Positions 32,753 through 41,495 of a DNA stretch of 64,000 nt are shown here, piece after piece; within the stretch, counting starts at the first letter, position 1, and every line of letters starts with the position of its first letter. Made by a program: the position numbers and the translations under genes. The stretch comes from an uncultured Eubacterium sp. (GTDB lineage Bacteria > Bacillota > Clostridia > Lachnospirales > Lachnospiraceae): assembly GCA_910583555.1 (NCBI GenBank), contig CAJTXO010000004.1:84381-148380 (forward strand). The letters run 5' to 3'. The notes below the pieces were generated by a model that saw only the letters and a program-made list of their open reading frames with translations, was not told where the DNA came from and ran no database searches.

Positions 32753-34700
32753 GCATTTGCAAAAGTTCCTCTTCCGTAATGATCGGTACGCCCAGTTCTT
32801 TTGCTTTTTTATTTTTGGACGAAGACGACTGGATATCATTATTTACGAGATACGTCGTATTTTTGCTGACGGACCCGCTCACCCTGGCGCCGGCGCGCTC
32901 GATCTGCTCCTTGCACGCGTTCCTGTTTTCAAAATGCTTCAGGCTTCCGGTGATGACAAAGACCGCTCCCTCCAACTGCGTCGAAATATTCTGTTCCGGC
33001 ATCGTAATACGCAGGATCTGCTCCAGTTTTTTTACCAGTTCCCGATTTTCCCCGCGCTGGAAGAACTCACAGAAGGATTCAGCCAGTTTTTCTCCAATCC
33101 CGTCGATATCGGTCAGCTCCTCAGGCGTCAGGTTCTCCATCTCTGACAGGCGCACCGGATACGTTTTGCAGATCAGTTTTGCCATGCTCAGTCCAATCCC
33201 CTTGATGCCGAGACTGTACACCACCCGTTCGAGCGCCGCGTCCTTGGCTTCCTCGATCGCCTGGATCAGGTTTTGGTAAGATTTTTTGCCAAACCCGTCC
33301 ATCGTCTCAATTTCCTCTTTGTGCTCCGCCAGGTTAAAAATATCACACAGGTCATGAAGCCATCCCTCATTGATGAATTTCTCGAGAGTCGCCTCAGAGA
33401 GTCCATCAATATTTAACGCGTCCCGGCTCACAAAATGAGTAAAAAGCTTGATCTTTTTTGCATAACAACCCGGATTCGGACAAATCAGAAATTCCGAACC
33501 ATTTTCATTCACACATTCTGTCTTTTCCCCGCATACCGGACACTGTCCCGGTATTGTCAGACGGCTGCTCCCAGTCAGGTTTTCATGGATCTGGGGAATG
33601 ATCATATTTGCCTTATAAACTGTAATCCGGTCACCGATCCCCAGTTCCAATTCCCGCAAAACGCTGAGATTGTGTACACTGGCCCTGCTTACCGTCGTCC
33701 CCTCCAGCTCCACAGGCTCAAAAATGGCGACCGGATTGATCAATCCCGTACGGGAAGCGCTCCATTCCACGTCCAGAAGTGTCGTTTCCGCCAATTCATC
33801 CTGCCATTTAAAAGCGATCGAATCTCTGGGAAATTTTGATGTCCGCCCAAGACTTTTGCTGTATTCGATATCGTCATAAGTCAAAACCAGTCCGTCGCTC
33901 GGAAGGTCGAGTCCGTTTGCGATCTCATCTGAAAACTGCGCCACAGCCTGACGGATATCCTCTCCGTCCACCACCTTGTACGGAACAATGTCAAACCCCT
34001 GGCCATCGAGAAACTTTAATATTTCCTCCTTCTCGGTAAAAACCTGTCCGCTGCCATCCGATTCGATCAGGTCGTATACATAAAAATGTACATTCCTCTC
34101 CGCCGTAATCTGGTTGTTCAGCTGTCTGACCGTCCCGCTGCACAGGTTCCTCGGATTTTTATATTTTTCCTGAATATCGCTGAATGACTCATTCAGCACC
34201 CGGAAATCCGAGTAACGGATCAACGCCTCCCCGCGGATCACCAGATGTCCCTGAAAGGTAATCTTCGCCGGGATGTTCTGAAAGGTCCTGGCGTTGTTCG
34301 TGATCACCTCGCCGATCTCGCCATTCCCTCTTGTGAGTGCTTTCGTCAGTTCACCGCCCTCATACGTCAGTATGACACTGAGACCGTCCAGTTTCAAAGA
34401 GAGAAGGCCCTTCCTCTCCCCAAGCCAGTCCGCCAGTTCTTCCGCGTCTTTCGTTTTCCCGAGTGAAAGCATCGGGGCAACGTGCGGTTCTTTCGGCAGT
34501 TCACTGATCGTCTCATATCCGACATGGACCGTCGGGCTGTTTGCCATGACAATATTGGTCTTCTCTTCGAGCGAGACCAGTTCGTCATATAATGCGTCAT
34601 ATTGGAAATTTGACATTTCCTCATCCTGACCCTGATAATACACTTTTGATGCGTGATTGAGCACATCAATCAATTCTTTCATCCGCTGCAGCTCTGTCAT
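32745..34700 (-). CDS. ligA: NAD-dependent DNA ligase
   Basis: Seals nicks in replication and repair. The 651-residue protein has the adenylation Lys103 in SLKLDGLS, NAD-binding and OB-fold regions, a four-cysteine zinc finger (CPVCGEKTEC ... CPNPGC), helix-hairpin-helix repeats and a C-terminal BRCT domain (GAVFVITGSLKHFENR). The N-terminal Ia region is intact. Its start overlaps the upstream pseudouridine synthase gene by about 35 bp, implying cotranscription. Confidence 0.96.
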   Translation of the reverse strand: MTELQRMKELIDVLNHASKVYYQGQDEEMSNFQYDALYDELVSLEEKTNIVMANSPTVHVGYETISELPKEPHVAPMLSLGKTKDAEELADWLGERKGLLSLKLDGLSVILTYEGGELTKALTRGNGEIGEVITNNARTFQNIPAKITFQGHLVIRGEALIRYSDFRVLNESFSDIQEKYKNPRNLCSGTVRQLNNQITAERNVHFYVYDLIESDGSGQVFTEKEEILKFLDGQGFDIVPYKVVDGEDIRQAVAQFSDEIANGLDLPSDGLVLTYDDIEYSKSLGRTSKFPRDSIAFKWQDELAETTLLDVEWSASRTGLINPVAIFEPVELEGTTVSRASVHNLSVLRELELGIGDRITVYKANMIIPQIHENLTGSSRLTIPGQCPVCGEKTECVNENGSEFLICPNPGCYAKKIKLFTHFVSRDALNIDGLSEATLEKFINEGWLHDLCDIFNLAEHKEEIETMDGFGKKSYQNLIQAIEEAKDAALERVVYSLGIKGIGLSMAKLICKTYPVRLSEMENLTPEELTDIDGIGEKLAESFCEFFQRGENRELVKKLEQILRITMPEQNISTQLEGAVFVITGSLKHFENRNACKEQIERAGARVSGSVSKNTTYLVNNDIQSSSSKNKKAKELGVPIITEEELLQMLR

Positions 34701-35415
34701 TATAAAATTTCTGCCCTTTCATAGATTTTTCCAGTTTCTCCCGCTCTTTCGGAGTCAGATAACGCCACTCCCCTTCCGGAAGCTGTCCCAGTTCAATATT
34801 CATAATCCTTACTCTCTTTAATGTGAGTACCCGGTAGCCAAAATATTCACACATCCTCCGGATCTGACGGTTCAGTCCCTGCGTCAGTATCATTCGGAAC
34901 TTCCGCTCCCCCAGTTTCCGGATGCGGCACGGTTTCGTCATCGTATCAAGGATGGGAACGCCCTGTTCCATCGCGCGGATCACTTCCTGACTGATCGGTT
35001 TATTTACTGTCACTTCATATTCTTTTTCATGCCCGTTCCTCCCCCTCAGGATACGGTCGGTAAGCTCCCCGTCATTTGTAAGGAGAATGAGTCCTGTCGA
35101 TTCTTTATCAAGCCTTCCTACCGGATAAATGCGTTGGTCAAAATGCAGATAATCGATGATATTATCCTTATCCTTTTTACTGCTCGTGCAGACGACGCCA
35201 GCCGGTTTATGGAACGCGATGACGATCTTTTCCTCATTGATCCGGATTTTTGTTCCATCTACGCAGACGGTCTGCCCCGGTTCGACCCGGTCTCCAACTC
35301 CTGCCGTCTCCCCATCGATCGTCACACGCCCCTCTTCCAGGTAACGATCGGCCTGTCTGCGCGAACAAAATCCGCACGAACTGATATATTTATTAATTCT
35401 AATTTGTTCAGCCAA
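34666..35415 (-). CDS. rRNA pseudouridine synthase, RsuA/RluB/RluF family
   Basis: A 249-residue enzyme that isomerises uridine in 23S rRNA. An S4 RNA-binding domain (IRINKYISSCGFCSRRQADRYLEEGRV) is followed by the catalytic core with Asp in GRLDKESTGLILLTNDG and the RQIRRMCEYFGY motif. Sequence pattern is nearest to RluF-like members, but exact target nucleotide is not decided. The start codon is TTG with AAGGAGAACC at good spacing. Cotranscribed with ligA. Confidence 0.88.
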   Translation of the reverse strand: MAEQIRINKYISSCGFCSRRQADRYLEEGRVTIDGETAGVGDRVEPGQTVCVDGTKIRINEEKIVIAFHKPAGVVCTSSKKDKDNIIDYLHFDQRIYPVGRLDKESTGLILLTNDGELTDRILRGRNGHEKEYEVTVNKPISQEVIRAMEQGVPILDTMTKPCRIRKLGERKFRMILTQGLNRQIRRMCEYFGYRVLTLKRVRIMNIELGQLPEGEWRYLTPKEREKLEKSMKGQKFYNDRAAADERID

Positions 35416-35435
35416 AATATGGTTCTCCTTTTTGG

Positions 35436-35472
35436 GAAGAGAAAAGCGCCGACAACATCCGACGCTTTCCTC
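35436..35472 (-). terminator. Possible terminator after the DPN-repeat gene
   Basis: Minus strand GAAAGCG and CGCTTTTC arms flank a loop of about 13 bases followed by TTTTCTC, in the gap before the pseudouridine synthase gene. Confidence 0.4.
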
Positions 35473-35542
35473 TTATAAACTTTTCTCTTTATAGAGGGAA
35501 TGAACCCCTCGATGGTACATAAATCGTTCGGTATGAGAGCGA

Positions 35543-36403
35543 TCACTGTGCAGGTGCATTTGGGTCAGCTGCCGCATTCGGATCGGCCGGCGCATTTGGA
35601 TCAGCTGCTGCATTCGGGTCGACCGGCGCGTTTGGATCCACTGCTGCATTCGGGTCGGCCGGCGTATTTGGATCCGCAGGTGTGTTCGGATCTGCCGCTG
35701 CATTTGGATCCGCTGCTGCATTCGGGTCGGCCGGCGCGTTTGGATCCGCTGCTGCATTCGGATCTGTCGCTGCCGCGTCAGCCGGCTGGCTTTTTTCTGC
35801 TGCTGCGATCCCCTGGTCCATTTTTTGATATAACTGCCGGAATGCCTCATCTGAGTCGATCGCTTCCTGAAAAGCTTTTACTACTTCTTTTCTCATCTCT
35901 TCCACATGAGAATTTTTATCGGCTGCCAGAATAAACTCTTCCTCGTTCACATCCAGCGCGCTCAGGTAGATCAGTTTGTTCCCCTCCGAACCGACTGTTA
36001 CATACAGGCCACTCAGGGACGGCGCCAGCGTATCAATATTTTTCATCTTCATATCATAGCGGACATACAGTCGAAGCGCACCGTTATCTTCGTTTTCCAA
36101 CGAATAACACACGATGTTCAGGTAATCTTCCACATATTCTGCCTGCGCGATCAGTTTTTCCTGATTGATCTGGCTGATCGAACTGACAAGCGGTTCCATC
36201 ATCTCCATATCCACATCCCGCTTTGCCTGAAAATAATTGGCTACGAGGTTGTTTATCTCCTCATCTTCACACTTGACAAGAGGCGCGTCTTCCACCTGGC
36301 TTGAATCATCGCCGCCGGTCGGGATCAGAGTCAGGATGAGAAAACTGAGAAGTAATGCTCCAATTGATATAATAATGATTAATTTTTTGTATTTTAATTT
36401 CAT
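35543..36403 (-). CDS. Membrane-anchored or secreted protein with Asp-Pro-Asn hexapeptide tail
   Basis: I do not recognise a named family. The 286 residues have an N-terminal hydrophobic segment (about 8-27) that anchors or exports it, and a mixed alpha/beta region (about 45-205) that resembles small NTF2-like or lipoprotein-type folds (NLVANYFQAKRDVDMEMMEPLVSS ... LRLYVRYDMKMKNIDTLAPS). The C-terminal 70 residues are twelve hexapeptides of the DPNAPA/DPNAAA/DPNTPA type, Asp/Pro/Asn/Ala-rich, like wall-spanning stalks. Its promoter resembles that of the SH3 protein gene. Weak ribosome binding site. Confidence 0.7.
   Translation of the reverse strand: MKLKYKKLIIIISIGALLLSFLILTLIPTGGDDSSQVEDAPLVKCEDEEINNLVANYFQAKRDVDMEMMEPLVSSISQINQEKLIAQAEYVEDYLNIVCYSLENEDNGALRLYVRYDMKMKNIDTLAPSLSGLYVTVGSEGNKLIYLSALDVNEEEFILAADKNSHVEEMRKEVVKAFQEAIDSDEAFRQLYQKMDQGIAAAEKSQPADAAATDPNAAADPNAPADPNAAADPNAAADPNTPADPNTPADPNAAVDPNAPVDPNAAADPNAPADPNAAADPNAPAQ
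35546..35775 (-). repeat. 18-bp tandem repeats encoding DPNAPA hexapeptides
   Basis: About twelve 18-bp units (TGCATTCGGGTCGGCCGG type, plus strand) with mostly conservative changes; the array is the whole C-terminal tail of the gene. Confidence 0.9.
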
Positions 36404-36474
36404 TTATCCATCCAACTTTCTAAGTATCTGTTATCATACTGCCATTACCGCTTTGAAACGATTGTCTGAAATAG

Positions 36475-36503
36475 ATTATATCAATTATTAACAAATTTGT
36501 CTA
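36475..36503 (-). promoter_or_regulatory. Promoter of the DPN-repeat protein gene
   Basis: Minus strand TAGACA (36503-36498), 17-bp spacer, TATAAT (36480-36475). Same -35 TAGACAAAT as in the SH3 protein gene promoter. Confidence 0.7.
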
Positions 36504-36532
36504 CGGCTTTCACAAGATTTTCAAAAAAAGAC

Positions 36533-36561
36533 TTTACTTTTTGCTGATCCTTGTGTATAAT
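36533..36561 (+). promoter_or_regulatory. tRNA-Arg promoter
   Basis: TTTACT (36533-36538), 17-bp spacer, TATAAT (36556-36561). Confidence 0.6.
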
Positions 36562-36603
36562 AAAAAGGCATTGTAAAAAACAAATCAATAGTACCATTTA
36601 TAT

Positions 36604-36676
36604 GCATCTGTGGCTCAGTGGATAGAGTAGCGGCTTCCGAAGCCGTTGGTCGGGGGTTCGAATCCCTCCAGGTGCA
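36604..36676 (+). tRNA. tRNA-Arg (anticodon CCG)
   Basis: A 73-base cloverleaf: acceptor GCATCTG/CAGGTGC, D-stem GCTC/GAGT, anticodon stem GCGGC/GCCGT with loop TTCCGAA (anticodon CCG, reads CGG), T-stem GGGGG/CCCTC with loop TTCGAAT. CCA is not encoded. A run of T follows the gene. Confidence 0.95.
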
Positions 36677-36695
36677 TTTTTTTTGCGCTGTTTTA

Positions 36696-37592
36696 CTACT
36701 CTCTGATCACAAATTTACGCTCTTTCCTTTCAAAAACATAGATCTGGTCCGAAAGAACTTCATCCGATGCCACGAACTGGTCGTTGATCTCCTGGATCAT
36801 CGCCAGAAGTTCATGATAGATGTCCTCGTTTTCCACCGGAACCAAAATCATCTCATGCACGCTGCTCGGTATTACATAAATATCACATCCCATTTCCTGC
36901 GCGACCATCTCCAGTACGCCGCGGTACAAGACGGCAGAAGCACCGTATATGCCGATACAGTTCGTTAAGACGATCATATTCGTATTGTCGAACTCCTCTT
37001 CCTGCGGCACGCTGGCGTATCCGTGTCTGGCTGCCAGCTGTTCCATGTCATAAAGTTCCAGCGGAAGGAGCTGTTCGGTATTATTTTCCGCTGATTTTAG
37101 TAACTGTTCGACCGACACGTCCCACCGCTCCTGAAGTTCGTGATCGATCTTGATCGTCTGTATATTCGTTTGATCGATACTGACGAGTAAATGGAACGTG
37201 ATCGCCATATCAAGAAACGGTATGTACGGCATAGTCCGTAACATCTTGCGGCACCGCTGTCTCGACACAAGCCGGTAAATCACGCGTTTGCGGCACGAAT
37301 CCCAGTCCAGGTCCAGCCTGTGGATATCCGTGACTGTTTCCATACTCTTTTCATAGCGCTTAATGACTTCCTTCACAATACGAGGGACGTCTTTCCCCTT
37401 CTCGCGGTAATCGACAAAGAGATCGTCAATAAATACCGCAGGGACGATATCTCCCTGTCGTCCGTCGAATACGATCCCTGTACGCTCCGATGAGGCATCT
37501 TTTGCATGAGGCGTCACGAAAATCCGGTAGCCGTCACCCATCTCTTTTTGTATCCCCTCACAAACAATTGCTGCAAATTCTTTTAACTCCAT
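36696..37592 (-). CDS. DUF5688 family protein
   Basis: A 298-residue soluble protein of the DUF5688 type, common in Lachnospiraceae and of unknown function. It begins MELKEFAAIVCEGIQKEMGDGYRIFVTPHAKDAS, contains a central LVSRQRCRKMLRTMPYIPFLDM segment, and ends with the conserved VIPSSVHEMILVP and an aspartate-rich helix. No known catalytic motif, signal peptide or membrane segment. The start at 37592 has AAGGGTGATGAC; the longer frame to 37622 lacks one. It follows the tRNA convergently. Confidence 0.75.
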   Translation of the reverse strand: MELKEFAAIVCEGIQKEMGDGYRIFVTPHAKDASSERTGIVFDGRQGDIVPAVFIDDLFVDYREKGKDVPRIVKEVIKRYEKSMETVTDIHRLDLDWDSCRKRVIYRLVSRQRCRKMLRTMPYIPFLDMAITFHLLVSIDQTNIQTIKIDHELQERWDVSVEQLLKSAENNTEQLLPLELYDMEQLAARHGYASVPQEEEFDNTNMIVLTNCIGIYGASAVLYRGVLEMVAQEMGCDIYVIPSSVHEMILVPVENEDIYHELLAMIQEINDQFVASDEVLSDQIYVFERKERKFVIRE

Positions 37593-37775
37593 GTCATCAC
37601 CCTTTCGAATTTTGTTATGCACTTATTCTAGCAAAAAGCCTGCGGCATGACAACAATCATATTTCGGGTTTTCCAGTCGTAACCGGGACCTTTTCCCATT
37701 TTGCGCGGAAAGAGGGGAACAAAAAAGAGGTAAATTTTTTTAAAATCGGCCCGGAACCGGCACCATATCGCTGCC

Positions 37776-37829
37776 AGAAAAAAGGAGACACGATAAGCGG
37801 AAAAAACTCTTTCCGCATATCGCGTCCCC
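37776..37829 (-). terminator. gdhA terminator
   Basis: GGAGACACGATAAGCGGAAA (37784-37803) pairs imperfectly over 20 bp with the block ending at 37829; on the minus strand it is followed by TTTTTT. The rest of the 270-bp gap upstream of DUF5688 (37593-37775) shows nothing recognisable. Confidence 0.85.
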
Positions 37830-37865
37830 GTTTAATCGCATATATTTTATCGCATTGATCGGACC

Positions 37866-39200
37866 TTATACGATCCCCTGCGCGGTCATCGCCTCAGCTA
37901 CTTTTTCAAAGCCGGCAATATTGGCACCTACGACATAATTTTTCTCAAAGCCGTATTTTTTCGAGGCGTCATCACAGGCATGGAAAATATTGACCATGAT
38001 GCCCTGTAATTTGTTGTCTACCTCTTCAAACGTCCAGCTCAGCCTCTCGCTGTTCTGTGACATTTCCAGCGCAGAAGTCGCAACGCCGCCGGCATTGGAA
38101 GCTTTGCCAGGCGCGAACAATACACCGTTTGCCTGGAGATATTCGGTTGCTTCGATCGAAGTCGGCATATTGGCTCCCTCGGCAACGGCGAGTACGCCAT
38201 TGGCAACAAGTGCCTTCGCGTCGTCGATCAAAAGTTCATTCTGTGTCGCACATGGAAGTGCGATATCGACTTTGACTGTCCAAACGCCTTTGCCCTCGTG
38301 GTACTCGGCCGAAGATCTCTTCTTCGCGTACTCCGTCAGACGCGCGCGATGTACTTCTTTTACTTCTTTGAGCAGCGCGACATCGATTCCTTCCGGATCG
38401 TATACCCAGCCGGTAGAATCCGATACCGTAACAACCTTGGCGCCGAGCTGGTGAGCCTTCTCCGTCGCGTAGATCGCAACGTTACCGGAACCGCTGACAG
38501 CCACTGTTTTGCCGGCAATATCAATGCCGTTGCACTTGAGCATTTCTTCTGTATAATATAATAAACCGTATCCGGTCGCCTCAGTTCTGGCAAGGGAGCC
38601 GCCAAACGTCAGTCCTTTTCCGGTGAGAACGCCCTCATAGCAATTGCGGATCCTCTTGTACTGTCCGAACATATATCCGATCTCACGGCCGCCGACACCG
38701 ATATCGCCTGCCGGTACGTCCGTATCCGGTCCGATATGTCTCTGGAGTTCGGTCATAAAACTCTGGCAGAACGCCATTACTTCACGGTCTGATTTTCCTT
38801 TCGGATCAAAATCGGAACCGCCTTTGCCGCCGCCGATCGGCAGGCCGGTAAGGGAATTTTTGAAAATCTGCTCAAAACCAAGAAATTTAATGATTCCAAG
38901 ATTTACGGATGGATGGAAACGCAGGCCGCCTTTATATGGGCCGATCGCGCTATTGAACTGCACACGGTAACCGGTATTGACCTGGACATTTCCGTTGTCG
39001 TCAACCCACGGAACGCGGAACTTGAGCTGTCTTTCCGGATTCGTCAAACGCTCCAGCAACGCGTCTTTGCGAAATTTCTCTTCATTCTTTTCCACGACAG
39101 GCCGGAGGGATTCCAAAACTTCCTTCGCTGCCTGGTGAAATTCTGGCTCAGCGGGGTTTTTCTCGATCAACTGGGCCAGTACCTCGTCTACATATGACAT
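37866..39200 (-). CDS. gdhA: NADP-specific glutamate dehydrogenase
   Basis: Reversibly aminates 2-oxoglutarate to glutamate with ammonium. The 444-residue protein has the active-site Lys126 in PIGGGKGGSDFDPKGK, the GDIGVGGREIG segment, and a Rossmann domain (VAVSGSGNVAIY). The GGGKGG and GVGGREIG forms and the SDS after the Rossmann beta strand are typical of the NADP-using hexameric type, as in E. coli; the NAD-type of Clostridium symbiosum has GGAKGG and GVGAREIG. Monocistronic with its own promoter and terminator. Provides a second glutamate route besides GltBD. Confidence 0.95.
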   Translation of the reverse strand: MSYVDEVLAQLIEKNPAEPEFHQAAKEVLESLRPVVEKNEEKFRKDALLERLTNPERQLKFRVPWVDDNGNVQVNTGYRVQFNSAIGPYKGGLRFHPSVNLGIIKFLGFEQIFKNSLTGLPIGGGKGGSDFDPKGKSDREVMAFCQSFMTELQRHIGPDTDVPAGDIGVGGREIGYMFGQYKRIRNCYEGVLTGKGLTFGGSLARTEATGYGLLYYTEEMLKCNGIDIAGKTVAVSGSGNVAIYATEKAHQLGAKVVTVSDSTGWVYDPEGIDVALLKEVKEVHRARLTEYAKKRSSAEYHEGKGVWTVKVDIALPCATQNELLIDDAKALVANGVLAVAEGANMPTSIEATEYLQANGVLFAPGKASNAGGVATSALEMSQNSERLSWTFEEVDNKLQGIMVNIFHACDDASKKYGFEKNYVVGANIAGFEKVAEAMTAQGIV

Positions 39201-39234
39201 GTGTCATACCTCCTTCTTCTCTTTTTTCTCATTT

Positions 39235-39263
39235 ATTATATAACACTTTTTTTGCATGCACAA
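39235..39263 (-). promoter_or_regulatory. gdhA promoter
   Basis: Minus strand TTGTGC (39263-39258), 17-bp spacer, TATAAT (39240-39235). A 12-bp perfect palindrome, GTATAATTATAC, lies at 39284-39295 upstream of the -35. Confidence 0.65.
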
Positions 39264-39317
39264 CATTTTTTTACAGAATATATGTATAATTATACGTACC
39301 CCTGTATAAAAAATAAT

Positions 39318-39791
39318 CTATATCACATGTCCGGAAAGAGCAAGACTGGCGTTTGAATAGCGGTAATCGCCGCTCACATTTTCACCAAACCAGTCCGGCG
39401 GCACAAACGCCTGCGCCTCCTGTTCCGTGGGAAATTCTACTTCCGCCAGTATCATCCCCTCGTACGTTCCGTGAAAGACATCGAGTTCAATCGTGTATGG
39501 TCCGCAGCCGATGCGGTAGCGCGTTTTCTCGATCAGACAGCCGTCGATCTTGCCTCTCAGATGTTCATACGCTTCTTTTGTCAGCGGCAGTTCGGCTTCA
39601 CGGCTCACACAGACGGGATCTTTGCCCGCGGCGTCCACTTTTGCTTTATAGGTAAACCAATACTCATCCTCCATTTTCCGGATACGGATCACCGGTTTCT
39701 CGTTCAGATATCCCTGCTCGATCTGAGAGTGCTCATACGTTTCCAGATCGTCCGGAAGCTGGCGGACCAAAAACTTTTTTTCAATTTCCAT
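39318..39791 (-). CDS. CYTH domain protein (triphosphate tunnel metalloenzyme family)
   Basis: A 157-residue CYTH-domain protein. The tunnel signature ExExK is MEIEKKFLV, followed by IEQGYLNEKPVIRIRKMEDEYWFTYK and the acidic EVEFPTEQEA strand. Family members hydrolyse inorganic triphosphate or bind organic polyphosphates; the substrate is not predictable here. The frame is open to 40154, but the real start is 39791 with AAAAAGGAGATCAGCAG, immediately after the signal peptidase gene. Confidence 0.85.
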   Translation of the reverse strand: MEIEKKFLVRQLPDDLETYEHSQIEQGYLNEKPVIRIRKMEDEYWFTYKAKVDAAGKDPVCVSREAELPLTKEAYEHLRGKIDGCLIEKTRYRIGCGPYTIELDVFHGTYEGMILAEVEFPTEQEAQAFVPPDWFGENVSGDYRYSNASLALSGHVI

Positions 39792-39837
39792 CTGCTGATC
39801 TCCTTTTTGGCTGACATTATTTCCGCTCATACGATAG

Positions 39838-40599
39838 CTAATGCAATAGTCCAAATTCATCCGCTGGCAGGATGCGCAGCCACGCCCTGCCCAGAATCTT
39901 ATCGTCGCTGACCGGCCCGACCTTCTCACTTCGGCTGTCTTCACTGCCCTCCCGGTTATCGCCGAGAACAAAATACTCATGCGGGCCGAGCACCAGCTTT
40001 TCGCTGGCAATACCGCCATTTTCCAAGCTGCCATTTCCGTACTCGTCATAGATCGGCTTATCATTGATGTAGATCTTTCCTCCGCTGATCTGGATCTGCT
40101 CTCCCGGAAGGCCGATGACCCGTTTGATATATTTGGCATTTGCGCTGTGTTCAAATACTATGATGTCAAAGCGCTCCGGTTCGCCCATAAGATAACTGAC
40201 CTTTTCCACGACCAGATGGTTTCCATTCTGTAAGGCCGGTTCCATCGACGAGCCTTCTACCAGTGTATAATTGGCGACAAATTTTGTGATCAGTACGCCG
40301 GCGGCAACCGCGACGACGACACAGATCAGAAGGCTCCGCACGGTTTTCCATACGGATGTCCCGCTTTTTTCAGGTAAAGACCGCACTGCCTCTCTCGCCG
40401 GTTCCCGTTTTGCTATGTACTCCGGTTCAAAAGAAACAACAGACGGCTCGTCTGCCGCTACGTCTTCCTGTGGCATTTCCTCCCAAAAGCCATCCAGATC
40501 AGAAAAATCTTCTTCAACTGCAAAATTCGGGTTTCTCTTCAAGAGTTCTTCGCAAAACCGGACATTTTCCTCAATCTGCTCGTCAATAGACTGACTCAA
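39838..40599 (-). CDS. lepB: Type I signal peptidase (paralogue C)
   Basis: A 253-residue signal peptidase. A long cytoplasmic N-terminus (about 85 residues) precedes one transmembrane helix (about 89-110). Catalytic Ser is in VEGSSMEPAL and Lys in KYIKRVIGLPGE; FVLGDNREGSEDSR is intact. The start codon is TTG at 40599 with a strong GGGAGGAAGGGAA site; the next ATG would remove much of the cytoplasmic region but keep the catalytic domain. Third of four paralogues in the window. Confidence 0.9.
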   Translation of the reverse strand: MSQSIDEQIEENVRFCEELLKRNPNFAVEEDFSDLDGFWEEMPQEDVAADEPSVVSFEPEYIAKREPAREAVRSLPEKSGTSVWKTVRSLLICVVVAVAAGVLITKFVANYTLVEGSSMEPALQNGNHLVVEKVSYLMGEPERFDIIVFEHSANAKYIKRVIGLPGEQIQISGGKIYINDKPIYDEYGNGSLENGGIASEKLVLGPHEYFVLGDNREGSEDSRSEKVGPVSDDKILGRAWLRILPADEFGLLH

Positions 40600-40626
40600 T
40601 TCCCTTCCTCCCTTCGCGTTCAGGGC

Positions 40627-41475
40627 TTATTTCTCATCCGGGCGTTCGAGGGAAATATGACCCAGCCTTCCATTCCGGAAATCGTCCAACAACAGGGAAG
40701 CCGCCTTTTCGACATCCACCTCATTCCCTTTTTTCAGGCATTTGCGCACCTGTCCGATCGCTTCGAGCACGGCAGGTTCTTCCCCGGTTTCTTCTACCCC
40801 ATACATATTCGTCAGCGTTTCCGCATATTGTTCCCTGATAAATGCAATAAAATCGAGCGCAAGCTCCGTTCTCTGCAAAAGTTCATCTTTGATGGAGCCG
40901 ATAAAGGCCAGTCTCAGGCCGACGCTCTGATCCTCGAATTTCGGCCACAGGATTCCCGGCGTATCAAGGAGCTCCACCTGTTTATTTAAACGGATCCACT
41001 GTTTTCCCCTCGTAACGCCCGGCCGGTTTCCGGTCTTCGCGCAGGCGCGGCCCGCAAAACTGTTGATAAAGGTGGATTTTCCCACATTGGGAATGCCGAC
41101 GATCATCGCGCGGATCGGGCGGTTCAGAATCCCCCGTTTGCGGTCCCGTTCGATCTTTTCCCGGCACGCCTTCTGGATCAGCTGGTTTACCGCTTTCAGT
41201 TCATTTTTTTTCGTCGCGTTGACCGCCAGGGTAAAATATCCCTGTTCTTCGTAATACCGCTTCCATTTCTCAGTCACAGCCGCATCTGCCATATCCGCTT
41301 TATTGAGCAGGAGCACCCTGGATTTGCCGGCCGCCAGCGTATCAATATCGGGATTTTTGCTGCTGTACGGAAGACGGGCGTCGACAAGTTCAATGATGAC
41401 ATCGATCAGTTTTATATCTTCCTGCATCGTGCGCCGCGCTTTTGTCATATGGCCCGGATACCATTGAAAATACAT
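40627..41475 (-). CDS. rbgA: Ribosome biogenesis GTPase RbgA (YlqF)
   Basis: A circularly permuted GTPase needed for late 50S assembly. The 282-residue protein starts MYFQWYPGHMTKARRTM and has G4 NKAD before G1 GIPNVGKST and G3 DTPG, the hallmark of the permutation, and a C-terminal ANTAR-like helical domain common in YlqF. Located between two signal peptidase genes and close to rplS, as in Bacillus (rplS-sip-rbgA). Confidence 0.96.
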   Translation of the reverse strand: MYFQWYPGHMTKARRTMQEDIKLIDVIIELVDARLPYSSKNPDIDTLAAGKSRVLLLNKADMADAAVTEKWKRYYEEQGYFTLAVNATKKNELKAVNQLIQKACREKIERDRKRGILNRPIRAMIVGIPNVGKSTFINSFAGRACAKTGNRPGVTRGKQWIRLNKQVELLDTPGILWPKFEDQSVGLRLAFIGSIKDELLQRTELALDFIAFIREQYAETLTNMYGVEETGEEPAVLEAIGQVRKCLKKGNEVDVEKAASLLLDDFRNGRLGHISLERPDEK

Positions 41476-41495
41476 AATATTCCCTCCTGTTCATC

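Noticed and set aside
39792..40154. N-terminal extension of the CYTH protein frame to 40154
   Set aside because: The extension lies antiparallel in another frame of the signal peptidase gene, is Ser/Arg-rich and lacks a ribosome binding site; the start at 39791 has a strong one.
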